DNA of 64,000 bases, taken from the NCBI RefSeq assembly GCF_036287215.1, contig NZ_CP142860.1, positions 186,001 to 250,000 on the forward strand. The letters run 5' to 3'. The position numbers and the translations under genes are program-made. Source of the stretch: Caproiciproducens sp. CPB-2. GTDB taxonomy: Bacteria; Bacillota; Clostridia; Oscillospirales; Acutalibacteraceae. Numbering within the stretch: the first letter of the stretch is position 1; each line of letters starts with the position of its first letter. Of this stretch, positions 51,109 to 59,204 are shown in pieces. Below the pieces are notes generated by a model. That model was not told the origin of the DNA. It was given only the letters and a program-made list of their open reading frames with translations, and searched no databases.

Positions 51109-52929
51109 ATGCGGAAAAAAGCAAGGGACTTTATCGATAAAATAACCCAGCTTCTGCAGAAAAAAAGTCTGCAGTTTACTATTTCCATCACTTTTACCGC
51201 TGTTTCGGTGGTGGGGATGCTGATTGTCGGCGGTTCCCTCTCCATGCGTTTTATCAGCTCCAGCGAAGAAATGGTCTCGGACGACAGCACGCGTATGGTC
51301 GACCAGGTCAACCTGAATCTGGACAACTATCTGCGCAACATGATGCGCATTTCCGACTCCATGTATTACCGCGTGATCAAAAATGCCGATCTGGCTACGG
51401 ACAATATCAGCAACGATATGAGCCTGCTCTATGAGACAAACCGGGACCTGCTCATCAGCATCGGCGTGTTCTCCAATTCCGGCGAGGTCATTGCCGCCGA
51501 GCCGCTGACGCAGCTGAAGCCCTCCGCCAACGTGAGCGGGGAAAACTGGTTTAAAAACGCCGCGCGCAAGATTGAAAACTGCCATTTTTCCACGCCGCAT
51601 GTGCAGAACCTGTTTGTGGACCCGGACAACAAGTACCGGTGGGTCGTTTCGCTCAGCCGTTCGGTGGAGCTGACCAGCGCCGGTTCGATCACCCACGGCG
51701 TTCTGCTGGTCGACATGAACTTCAGCGGGATCGAACAGATCTGCAAAAATGTCGATCTGGGCGAATCGGGCTATATCTATCTGATTGACGGGAACGGGGA
51801 GATCATCTACCACCCCCGCCAGCAGCTGATCTATTCCAATCTGATTCATGAAAACAACTACGCCGCCGCCAGGTACGACGACGGAAACCATAACGAGACC
51901 TTTGAGGGGCAGCAGCGGCTGGTCACGGTCAAAACCGCGGGGTATACCGGCTGGAAAATCATTGCCGTCACCCCCACCCAGGACATTACCTCCGATTATC
52001 AGCAGTTCCGGCTCTTTACGCTCTTCTTTATCTTCTTTGCGATCTTTCTGATGATCTTCGTCAACATGTTCCTGTCGTCCCGCATCGCCAACCCGCTCAA
52101 GGAGCTGGAGCTTTCCGTCAAGGAGCTTGACCGGGGAAATCTGAGCGGGGTGGATATCTCCGTCTCCGGCTCCTACGAGGTGCAGCATCTGGGCAAGACG
52201 ATCCGCTCCATGGTCGATCAGATGCGCCGGCTGATGGACGACATTGTGGCGGAGCAGGAATCCAAGCGAAGGAGCGAGCTGGACGCGCTGCAGTCCCAGA
52301 TCAACCCCCACTTCCTCTACAATACGCTGGATTCCATCATCTGGATGATTGAAAACGAGCGGTACGACGGCGCGGTCACCATGGTAACCGCGCTGGCAAG
52401 GCTTTTCCGTATCAGCCTTTCCAAGGGGAAGAATATCATCACCGTTTCGGACGAGCTGGAACACGTGCGCAACTACCTGACCATTCAGAAAATGCGGTAT
52501 AAAAACAAATTCAGCTACGAGATTTCAGCCGAGCCGGAAACGCTGAAATGCGCCACCATCAAGCTGATCGTCCAGCCTCTGGTGGAAAACGCCATCTATC
52601 ACGGCATGGAATTTATGAGCGGTGACGGCGAAATCCGCATTAAAGCTTACCGGGAGGGAAATGATCTCTATATCGATATTATCGACAACGGCCTCGGCAT
52701 GCCGCAGGAACAGGCGGACGCGCTGCTGACGCAGGAAACCACAAAGGTGCGCGGGAAGGGTTCGGGCATCGGGCTGAAAAACGTGAAGGAACGCATTCAG
52801 CTCTATTTCGGCAGCGAATACGGGCTTGCCATTTACAGCGAACCGGACGAGGGAACCACCGCCAGAATCCATCTGCCGCTGAAAACGATGGAGGAAGCCG
52901 AAGAAAACGAAGGGGGCGGGAGCAAATGA
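51109..52929 (+). CDS. YesM-type sensor histidine kinase
   Basis: A 606-residue membrane kinase. Membrane segments lie at about 22-44 and 303-325 around an extracellular Cache-like sensor; then come a HAMP domain (RIANPLKELELSVKELDRGN), the His_kinase motif NPHFLYNTLDS (phospho-His) and an HATPase domain (NAIYHGMEF; DNGLGMPQEQ; GSGIGLKNVKERI). It follows the response regulator after 53 nt and overlaps the anchored binding protein gene by 4 nt (ATGA). The overlap suggests that kinase and binding protein act together in sugar sensing. Confidence 0.93.
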   Translation: MRKKARDFIDKITQLLQKKSLQFTISITFTAVSVVGMLIVGGSLSMRFISSSEEMVSDDSTRMVDQVNLNLDNYLRNMMRISDSMYYRVIKNADLATDNISNDMSLLYETNRDLLISIGVFSNSGEVIAAEPLTQLKPSANVSGENWFKNAARKIENCHFSTPHVQNLFVDPDNKYRWVVSLSRSVELTSAGSITHGVLLVDMNFSGIEQICKNVDLGESGYIYLIDGNGEIIYHPRQQLIYSNLIHENNYAAARYDDGNHNETFEGQQRLVTVKTAGYTGWKIIAVTPTQDITSDYQQFRLFTLFFIFFAIFLMIFVNMFLSSRIANPLKELELSVKELDRGNLSGVDISVSGSYEVQHLGKTIRSMVDQMRRLMDDIVAEQESKRRSELDALQSQINPHFLYNTLDSIIWMIENERYDGAVTMVTALARLFRISLSKGKNIITVSDELEHVRNYLTIQKMRYKNKFSYEISAEPETLKCATIKLIVQPLVENAIYHGMEFMSGDGEIRIKAYREGNDLYIDIIDNGLGMPQEQADALLTQETTKVRGKGSGIGLKNVKERIQLYFGSEYGLAIYSEPDEGTTARIHLPLKTMEEAEENEGGGSK

Positions 52930-53900
52930 CCAGAAACAAAATAAAGGTGTTTATCCTGATTCTGCTCGCGTTTGCGGGTTCCTTTCTGATTTTGAACCGG
53001 GATCGGTTTTTTGAAAAGAAAAGCAGCGACCCTTACGAGATATCCGTCATCTGGCGCAGCAAAAGCACGGAGAGCAGCACCACCATCAAGCAGGGGATCG
53101 ATCAGGCGGCAAGGGATTTTAACGCGGAGGTCAGCTTTATCACCCTGTCGGGGGAAAACAACGCGGGGGAACAGATTTCCCTGCTCCAGCGCGAAATCAA
53201 GAACGGTGCGGACGCCATTGTGATCGCTCCCGTCAATTCCACGGATCTGAAGGAGCCGATTGAAAAGGCCCAGAAAGGCATTCCGGTGGTCGCCATGCAG
53301 TCCACGGTGACGACCATCAAGGATCTGCCCACCATTTCGTGCGACAATCAGAAGCTGGGCAGCGCTCTGGCGGAGGCGATCCTGAAAAACGGGGGTGGAC
53401 ACGGCCGTATCGCCATTCTGCGCAACAGCATGGATTCCAGCAATATCCAGCAGCGCTACCTCGGCGTGCTGCAGACGCTCAAATCCTCCAAAGACAATAT
53501 GGAATACTGGGAAATCCCCAACGATTCCCAGGAAGCGTACGATACGGTCAAAGGAATGCTGCAGACCAGCAGCGCCGATACGCTGGTCGCGCTGGACGCG
53601 TCCGCGCTGGAAGCAGCCGCGAAAGCGGAAAAGGACCTTCTGAAGACGGGGAGCGCCCAGGTGCAGATTTATGGGATAGGCCGGACGAATACGGTGGTTT
53701 CCCTTCTGGAGGAAAAGATTATCAATTCCCTCGGGGTGGAAAACGAGTACAATTTAGGGTACATCAGCATCCGTACGGCGGTGGAAAAAATCGGCAACAA
53801 GCAGGCGGCCGGTCAGGCCGGCATTAATTTCGCGATCGTGAATCACGAGAATATGTATAATTCCGACAACCAAAGGCTGCTTTTTCCGTTTGTAAGATGA
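52926..53900 (+). CDS. membrane-anchored periplasmic sugar-binding protein, probable co-sensor
   Basis: A 324-residue PBP type 1 (Peripla_BP_4) protein. The N-terminus has one hydrophobic segment (about 8-26, VFILILLAFAGSFLIL) without a lipobox, so it is probably held by an uncleaved anchor. Fold motifs are ITLSGENNAGEQI, AIVIAPVNSTDL, and LGVENEYNLGY. It is translationally coupled to the kinase and not to a permease. The inferred role is to bind sugar outside the cell and signal to the kinase sensor domain. Confidence 0.83.
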   Translation: MTRNKIKVFILILLAFAGSFLILNRDRFFEKKSSDPYEISVIWRSKSTESSTTIKQGIDQAARDFNAEVSFITLSGENNAGEQISLLQREIKNGADAIVIAPVNSTDLKEPIEKAQKGIPVVAMQSTVTTIKDLPTISCDNQKLGSALAEAILKNGGGHGRIAILRNSMDSSNIQQRYLGVLQTLKSSKDNMEYWEIPNDSQEAYDTVKGMLQTSSADTLVALDASALEAAAKAEKDLLKTGSAQVQIYGIGRTNTVVSLLEEKIINSLGVENEYNLGYISIRTAVEKIGNKQAAGQAGINFAIVNHENMYNSDNQRLLFPFVR

Positions 53901-53912
53901 TGGGGGAGAAAT

Positions 53913-54962
53913 ATGAAAAGCTTTATCAGAATCATGGCTTTTACGCTGGCGGCCGCGATGCTGCTTCCTCTGGCCGCCTGTGATTCGGGCAGGGGCGGGG
54001 GAAAGGTGGAAACGGTGAAAATCGGGATTTCCCTTTACCGCAAGGACGACACTTTTGTCGCGAGCCTTTGCACCTGCCTGGAAAGGGTGGCGAAGCAGAA
54101 GGAGACCGAGTCGGGCAAGAAAATCGTGGTCAATATGGTGGACGGACAGTCCAGCCAGGCGCTGCAGAACGATCAGGTGGACAGCTTTATTTCCCAGAAT
54201 TACGACGTGATCTGTGTCAATATGGTCGACCGTACCGCGGCTGCGGTGATCGTGGACAAGGCAAAGGCCGCCAACATCCCGGTGATCTTTTTCAACAGGG
54301 AGCCGGTGGAAGAGGATATCCGCCTGTGGGAGCGGGCGTATTACGTGGGAGCGGACGCGGCCCAGTCCGGGCGGCTGCAGGGAGAAATCATTGCGGAAGC
54401 CTTTCAGAAAAACCGCGCCGGGATCGACAAAAACGGCGACGGGAAGATTCAGTATGTCATGCTGGAGGGCGAGCAGGGGCATCAGGACGCGCTTTTGAGA
54501 ACGGAATATTCCATTAAGGCCGTTACCAGCGCGGGAATTCAGGTGGAGAAGCTGGCGAACGACACCGCCAACTGGCAGCGTGCGCAGGGGTCGGCGAAAA
54601 TGACCCAGTGGCTCGCGAAATTCGGCGACCGGATCGAAGTCGTTTTCTGCAACAACGACGATATGGCGCTCGGCGCGATCGACACGATCAGGGACAGCAA
54701 ATCGAAGGTGCATCCTGTGATCGTGGGGGTCGACGCGACGGAAAGCGGCCTGAACGCCATTAAGGACGGCAGCATGTTCGGCACGGTCTTCAACGACGCA
54801 CAGGGGCAGGCCAAAGCGATCTTCGATCTGTCCTACGCCCTGGCCACCGGAGAAAGCCCGTCCACGAAGCTGAATATCCAGAACGAGCATTATATCCGCA
54901 TCCCCTACCGCGCGGTCACAATGAGCAACGCCGACGAAATTCTGAGCATTCTGAAGGAGTAG
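53913..54962 (+). CDS. second MglB-like galactose-binding lipoprotein
   Basis: A 349-residue lipoprotein (lipobox LLPLAACDS, Cys about 23) with the same ligand and calcium-site pattern as mglB at 45354: YRKDDTFVASL, NMVDRTAA, FFNREPVEED, DKNGDGKIQY, EQGHQDA, CNNDDMALGAID, and IVGVDATESG. It is clearly a paralogue but lacks the Ala-rich linker. It is 13 nt after the anchored binding protein, in the regulator operon. It may deliver a different hexose to MglAC or act in sensing. Confidence 0.9.
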   Translation: MKSFIRIMAFTLAAAMLLPLAACDSGRGGGKVETVKIGISLYRKDDTFVASLCTCLERVAKQKETESGKKIVVNMVDGQSSQALQNDQVDSFISQNYDVICVNMVDRTAAAVIVDKAKAANIPVIFFNREPVEEDIRLWERAYYVGADAAQSGRLQGEIIAEAFQKNRAGIDKNGDGKIQYVMLEGEQGHQDALLRTEYSIKAVTSAGIQVEKLANDTANWQRAQGSAKMTQWLAKFGDRIEVVFCNNDDMALGAIDTIRDSKSKVHPVIVGVDATESGLNAIKDGSMFGTVFNDAQGQAKAIFDLSYALATGESPSTKLNIQNEHYIRIPYRAVTMSNADEILSILKE

Positions 54963-55034
54963 GCCCTGCCGGTCGGGAAGCGGACCATGCGGTCGGCATG
55001 CGCCTACGGCGATGTTCTCAGCAGTTACGCGTGA

Positions 55035-55150
55035 TTGACTCCCTCCGTCGCGCCGGGCGCGCCACCTCCCTCAAAGAGGGAGGCTGGGGATCGGTTTAAG
55101 GCTCCCTCTGTGAGGGAGCTGGCAGGCGCAGCCTGACTGAGGGAGTTTTA
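55035..55150. repeat. REP-like intergenic repeat of clostridial type
   Basis: This stretch contains GACTCCCTCCGTCGCGCCGG, CACCTCCCTCAAAGAGGGAG and GGCTCCCTCTGTGAGGGAGC, then TGGCAGGCGCAGCCTGACTG and AGGGAG. The nested inverted CTCCCT/AGGGAG units resemble a repetitive intergenic sequence common in gut Clostridia. It sits between convergent transcription units. Confidence 0.6.
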
Positions 55151-55203
55151 TAAAAAAACAGCGCCGGAGAGGTTTCTTCCCCCGGCGCTGTTGAATTCGG
55201 TAC

Positions 55204-56199
55204 CTATTTGTTTTTGATGAAGTTCCAGCTGTCGCGGCACATCTCGTCAAGGCCGTATTGGGCTTCCCAGCCAAGCTCGTTTTTCGCTTTGGACACGTCT
55301 GCGTAGCACTCGGCGATATCTCCCGCTCTGCGCGGGGCAATTTTATAAGCGACCTTTTTGCCGCTTGCCTTTTCAAACGCGTGGACCACGTCGAGTACGC
55401 TGCTGCCCTTGCCGGTGCCGAGGTTGTAAGCCTGCGCCCCGTCGATCTGCGGCAGCTTCTCCAGCGCCTTCAGATGTCCGACGGCAAGGTCGCAGACGTG
55501 GATGTAGTCGCGCACGCCGGTGCCGTCCGGCGTCGGGTAGTCGTCGCCGTAAACGCTCAGGCAGGGAAGCTGGCCGACCGCCACCTTCATGATGTATGGC
55601 ATCAGGTTGTTCGGGATTCCGTTCGGGTTTTCGCCGATCAGGCCGCTTTGGTGCGCGCCGATCGGGTTGAAGTAGCGCAGAAGCGCGACCTTCCAGTTCT
55701 GCTCCGCCGCGCAGAGATCCCTCAGCATGGTTTCGATCATCAGCTTGGTCGTGCCGTAGGGGTTGGTGGTGGAAAGCGGCATATCCTCCTTGAACGGCGC
55801 GGTGTTGTTCATACCGTATACCGTGGCGGAAGAGCTGAACACCAGATGATAAACCCCGTACCGCTTCATCAGGCGGAGCAGGTTGATGGTGCCCACCAGA
55901 TTGTTGTGGTAATATTCCAGCGGCTTGCCGACCGATTCGCCGACCGCCTTGAGTCCGGCAAAATGGATGACCGCGTCTATTTTGTTTTCCTGAAAGATTT
56001 TTTCAAACCCGTCATAGTCGAGCATGTCGCATTCGTAGATGGGAAAGGTCTTGCTGGTAAGCTTTTCCACGATCTTTAAAACGTCGGGGGAGGAGTTGCA
56101 GTAATTATCCATTACCACGATTTCATATCCGCTGTTTAAAAGCTCAATGCAGGTGTGGGAACCGATGTACCCTGCGCCGCCGGTAACCAATACTCTCAT
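55204..56199 (-). CDS. galE: UDP-glucose 4-epimerase
   Basis: A 331-residue short-chain dehydrogenase/reductase-family epimerase of the Leloir pathway, interconverting UDP-galactose and UDP-glucose. The NAD site is VTGGAGYIGSHT; catalytic Ser is in FSSSATVYG and Tyr-x3-Lys in PYGTTKLMIE. GDDYPTPDGTGVRDYIHV is conserved. It overlaps the galT stop by 4 nt, so it is the last gene of galK-galT-galE. Confidence 0.96.
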   Translation of the reverse strand: MRVLVTGGAGYIGSHTCIELLNSGYEIVVMDNYCNSSPDVLKIVEKLTSKTFPIYECDMLDYDGFEKIFQENKIDAVIHFAGLKAVGESVGKPLEYYHNNLVGTINLLRLMKRYGVYHLVFSSSATVYGMNNTAPFKEDMPLSTTNPYGTTKLMIETMLRDLCAAEQNWKVALLRYFNPIGAHQSGLIGENPNGIPNNLMPYIMKVAVGQLPCLSVYGDDYPTPDGTGVRDYIHVCDLAVGHLKALEKLPQIDGAQAYNLGTGKGSSVLDVVHAFEKASGKKVAYKIAPRRAGDIAECYADVSKAKNELGWEAQYGLDEMCRDSWNFIKNK

Positions 56200-57167
56200 T
56201 TTTGATTCTCCTTATAACGTTTGTATGCCTCGCGGAGCTCCTGTGCGGTCTCCTCGGGGCAGGTCGGGTTGCAGCAGGCCCAGGCGCCTGTTTCGCTGGA
56301 GGCGTTGAATTTCTGCTTTTCCGCGCTCCTCATCGGCGGGAAGAACTCAATGTGGAAATGGAAGTCCTTTGAATAATCGCCCATGTTGACGGGAGCGTTG
56401 TGCATACACATCATATACGGGAACCGGTAATGGAACAGGGCGTCCAGCATCCCGACGGTGTCGCGGATGGTCAGGCCGAGGGACGCTTTTTCTTCTTCGG
56501 TAAAATTCGTCATATATTCCGTATGACGGTTCGATATAATGTATACGCCGTAGGGATACTCGCTGTAGAACGGAAGGAAAACCGTAAAATGCTCGTTGTG
56601 GAAAATGATCCGCCGGTCCTCTTTCCGCTCGTTTTTGAGCATGTCGCAGAACAGACACTCGTGCCTTTCTTCATAATACTCTTTTGCCGCGTTGGTTTCA
56701 AGTTCCAGCTTTTTTGGCAGGAACGGGTAGCCGTAAATCTGGCCGTGGGGATGCGGCATGGTTACGCCCACCACTTCCCCGCGGTTTTCAAACGGGAACA
56801 CATATTTGATTTTTTCGTCGGCGCGCAGCGCGTTGAAGCGCTCGCACCACAAATCCACCAGCTTCTTCATATGGCTGTCGGAAAGCTCCGGCAGGGTTGC
56901 CGTATGGTTGGGAGAGTATAAGATCACTTCGCATTTGCCGTAGCTTGGCCGGACTTTAAAGAAACCGGTCGCAACGTCGTCCGGCTCCGGCGGGTTCTGC
57001 GAAAGAGCGGGGAAATCGTTGTCGTATTTCATTACTTCGTAGTCCGGCACATTGCCGAAGCTCGGGCAGAACGGGCAGTAATCCCTGGGCATCTGCGGGC
57101 GGCCCTGCCTGTTGGAAGCGATCATAATCCAGTCCTTGATCAAAGGATGCCATCTTAACTCAGCCAT
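56196..57167 (-). CDS. galT: galactose-1-phosphate uridylyltransferase
   Basis: A 323-residue GalT of the HIT superfamily type (class 1). The active-site His-Pro-His is in GVTMPHPHGQIYGYP. Zinc ligands include the CPFC motif in DYCPFCPSFG and a further Cys/His set; ECLFCDMLKNE and FHFHIEFFPP are also conserved. It transfers UMP from UDP-glucose to galactose-1-phosphate. It follows galK after 21 nt. Confidence 0.95.
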   Translation of the reverse strand: MAELRWHPLIKDWIMIASNRQGRPQMPRDYCPFCPSFGNVPDYEVMKYDNDFPALSQNPPEPDDVATGFFKVRPSYGKCEVILYSPNHTATLPELSDSHMKKLVDLWCERFNALRADEKIKYVFPFENRGEVVGVTMPHPHGQIYGYPFLPKKLELETNAAKEYYEERHECLFCDMLKNERKEDRRIIFHNEHFTVFLPFYSEYPYGVYIISNRHTEYMTNFTEEEKASLGLTIRDTVGMLDALFHYRFPYMMCMHNAPVNMGDYSKDFHFHIEFFPPMRSAEKQKFNASSETGAWACCNPTCPEETAQELREAYKRYKENQK

Positions 57168-57188
57168 GAAAAAGTCCTCCTGAAATTT

Positions 57189-58475
57189 TTATATCATCTT
57201 CGTGCCGCCGACCGGGCGGATGGACAGGGTGTGGCAGCTGCCTTTCCCGAGCACCGCTTCCATTTTCTCCACGAATTCACCGAGGAAATCCTGCGGGACA
57301 AACGTCTGCACCGTTCCCGCGAAGCCGCCGCCGTGCACGCGGTACGCGCCGCCTTTTCCGGCTAAAAACTTCTGGCAGAGCGCCAGCGTCAGGGACATGC
57401 CCTGTTCCTGCACGTGCGCCGGGGAAAAGACGTTCTGCAGGTACATATAGGAAGAATAGCCGCTTTCAATGATCTGCCGCTTGAACGTTTCAAAGTCGTT
57501 GTCCTTCAAAGCCGCGACCTCTTTCAAAACCCTCGCGTTGTCCGCAAAGAAATGGATGGCGCGCAGCACGGCCCGGTCGCCTGTCTTTTCCCGCAGCGCG
57601 GGAATGTTCTGATAAAACATTTCTTCGTCCACCTCGGACAGCACTTCTTTGCCGAAAAACGCCGCCACCTTCCGCATTTCGGCGGGAACGGCCGCGTAGT
57701 CCGGCGTCAGGTCGGAGTGGCTGCCTTTGGTGTCGATGATGCACAGGGTGTAGCCGCATTTTGCAAAGTCAAAATGGACCTGTTCGACCCTGGGCGCCTC
57801 AGCGTCCCTGAAATCGATGGTGACGAACCCGCCGACCGAGCTGGCCGCCTGGTCCATCAGCCCGCAGGGCTTTCCGAAATATCTGTTTTCCGCGTACTGG
57901 CCGATCTGCGCGATTTTCAGCGCGCTTTCCCTGCCGCCGCAGAAAAGGTCGTTGACGACGGTGCCGATCAGCACCTCAAAAGCCGCCGAGGAAGAAAGCC
58001 CGGAACCGGCGAGCACGTTGGAGGTGGTGTAGGCGTCGAATCCGCCGACGGTGTGGCCGAGCTGGGAGAAGCGGCTCAAAATTCCGCGGATGAGGGAAAC
58101 GGACTGGTTGCGCTCGCTTTCTTTGATCTCCGGTTCTTTTGCGCTTAAATCATCCATGGGATAACCTTCGGATTTTACCCGCACCCGGCCGCTGCTGCCG
58201 GCGGCAGCCACCGCGATCACGTCGAGGTTTACGCTTGCGGCAAGCACGCGGCCCCCTTGATGGTCGGTGTGGTTGCCGCCCACCTCCGTTCTGCCGGGCG
58301 CGCTGAAAATATGGATATCCCGCCCCTCGCCGAACAGCTTTTCAAAATTTTCGACCGCAAGCAGCAGCCTTTTCCGATAATCCGCCACTTTTTCGTAACC
58401 GCAGACATATAAATAGGACAGGTTTTCATCCAGTTTTCCCTGAGTAATCCATTCTTTTACTTTTGCAGACAGCAT
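57189..58475 (-). CDS. galK: galactokinase
   Basis: A 428-residue GHMP kinase. The galactokinase signature is FSAPGRTEVGGNHTDHQGGR, followed by the phosphate loop NVLAGSGLSSSAAFE and VHGGGFAGTVQ near the C-terminus. First gene of the galKTE operon, behind a TTGCAA-N17-TAGAAT promoter. The start is ATG 58475 (MLSAKVKEW); an upstream extension to 58553 would overlap the promoter. It is slightly longer than E. coli GalK because of an N-terminal extension of about 60 residues before the signature. Confidence 0.95.
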   Translation of the reverse strand: MLSAKVKEWITQGKLDENLSYLYVCGYEKVADYRKRLLLAVENFEKLFGEGRDIHIFSAPGRTEVGGNHTDHQGGRVLAASVNLDVIAVAAAGSSGRVRVKSEGYPMDDLSAKEPEIKESERNQSVSLIRGILSRFSQLGHTVGGFDAYTTSNVLAGSGLSSSAAFEVLIGTVVNDLFCGGRESALKIAQIGQYAENRYFGKPCGLMDQAASSVGGFVTIDFRDAEAPRVEQVHFDFAKCGYTLCIIDTKGSHSDLTPDYAAVPAEMRKVAAFFGKEVLSEVDEEMFYQNIPALREKTGDRAVLRAIHFFADNARVLKEVAALKDNDFETFKRQIIESGYSSYMYLQNVFSPAHVQEQGMSLTLALCQKFLAGKGGAYRVHGGGFAGTVQTFVPQDFLGEFVEKMEAVLGKGSCHTLSIRPVGGTKMI

Positions 58476-58537
58476 TTTGTTACCCCCTGTATCTTTTTGA
58501 TGAGGACGAAAATGATTATTATGCAATATCCGACTAT

Positions 58538-58566
58538 ATTCTATTCCAATCATCGCCTGTTTGCAA
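58538..58566 (-). promoter_or_regulatory. promoter of galKTE
   Basis: Minus strand TTGCAA (58566-58561), 17-nt spacer, TAGAAT (58543-58538). About 63 nt separate the -10 from the galK start codon. Confidence 0.72.
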
Positions 58567-58620
58567 GGACAATATACTCAATTTTATAGATTTATGTTGC
58601 ATGGACGGGGCTTGCTTCCA

Positions 58621-58687
58621 AGCGCCTGAGCCGGCGCTGAAAAATATTTTTTTGATGTCCCGGCAATGTGCAAGCCGGGAGTTTTTT
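58621..58687 (+). terminator. two tandem terminator hairpins just before the ECF sigma gene
   Basis: AGCGCC (58621-58626) / GGCGCT (58633-58638) with AAAAATATTTTTTT after it, then CCCGGC (58659-58664) / GCCGGG (58674-58679) with AGTTTTTT after it. Both point towards the sigma gene on the plus strand, although no plus-strand gene precedes them, so they may attenuate the sigma transcript. Confidence 0.6.
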
Positions 58688-58718
58688 GAATCGTATTATA
58701 TTTGAAGGAGGCGAAAAG

Positions 58719-59204
58719 GTGAAAACAGTAATCGACGCGGACAGCAGGATTCAGTCGTGCCTTGCCCGCTATTCCGACATGGTCGTGCGCATCGCGTTCC
58801 AGAATGTCAAAAGCAGGGCGGAAGCGGAGGATATCGCGCAGGAGGTCTTTCTGCGGCTCTTTACGCTCGGCCCGGACTTTACAAGCGACGAGCATGAAAA
58901 GGCGTGGATCATCCGGGTGACAATCAACCTGTGCAAGGATTATCTGAAATCCTCGTGGTTCCGGAAAAGGGCCGTTCTGGAGGATAACCTCCCGTCCCGC
59001 GACGGGAACGGGGAGGTCCTGGATGCGGTCATGCGGCTGGAGCCGAAGTTCAGGAATGTGATTTATCTGCATTATTACGAGGACATGAGCGTGACTGAAA
59101 TCGCGTCCGCTTTGCAGCAGAAGGAAAATACGGTTTCCTCTTGGCTGCACCGGGCAAGAAAGCAACTGAAAAAATCGCTGACGGGAGGTTTTGACAATGA
59201 ATAG
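58719..59204 (+). CDS. ECF-type RNA polymerase sigma factor
   Basis: A 161-residue extracytoplasmic-function sigma factor. Region 2 shows YSDMVVRIAFQNVKSRAEAE and DIAQEVFLRLF; region 4 shows FRNVIYLHYYEDMSVTEIAS and KENTVSSWLHRARKQLKK. Start GTG 58719 has AAGGAGG at 58705-58711. Its last 8 nt overlap the start of the membrane-anchored serpin gene, the place where the cognate anti-sigma factor is normally encoded. No classical zinc anti-sigma gene is present. It should direct a small regulon and probably its own operon, but I could not identify its promoter. Confidence 0.93.
   Translation: MKTVIDADSRIQSCLARYSDMVVRIAFQNVKSRAEAEDIAQEVFLRLFTLGPDFTSDEHEKAWIIRVTINLCKDYLKSSWFRKRAVLEDNLPSRDGNGEVLDAVMRLEPKFRNVIYLHYYEDMSVTEIASALQQKENTVSSWLHRARKQLKKSLTGGFDNE

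Noticed and set aside
51001..52464. 487-codon open frame antisense to the histidine kinase
   Set aside because: The kinase motifs are on the plus strand; this frame has no start context or family signs.
55258..56079. 273-codon frame antisense to galE
   Set aside because: Shadow of galE, which has all catalytic motifs.
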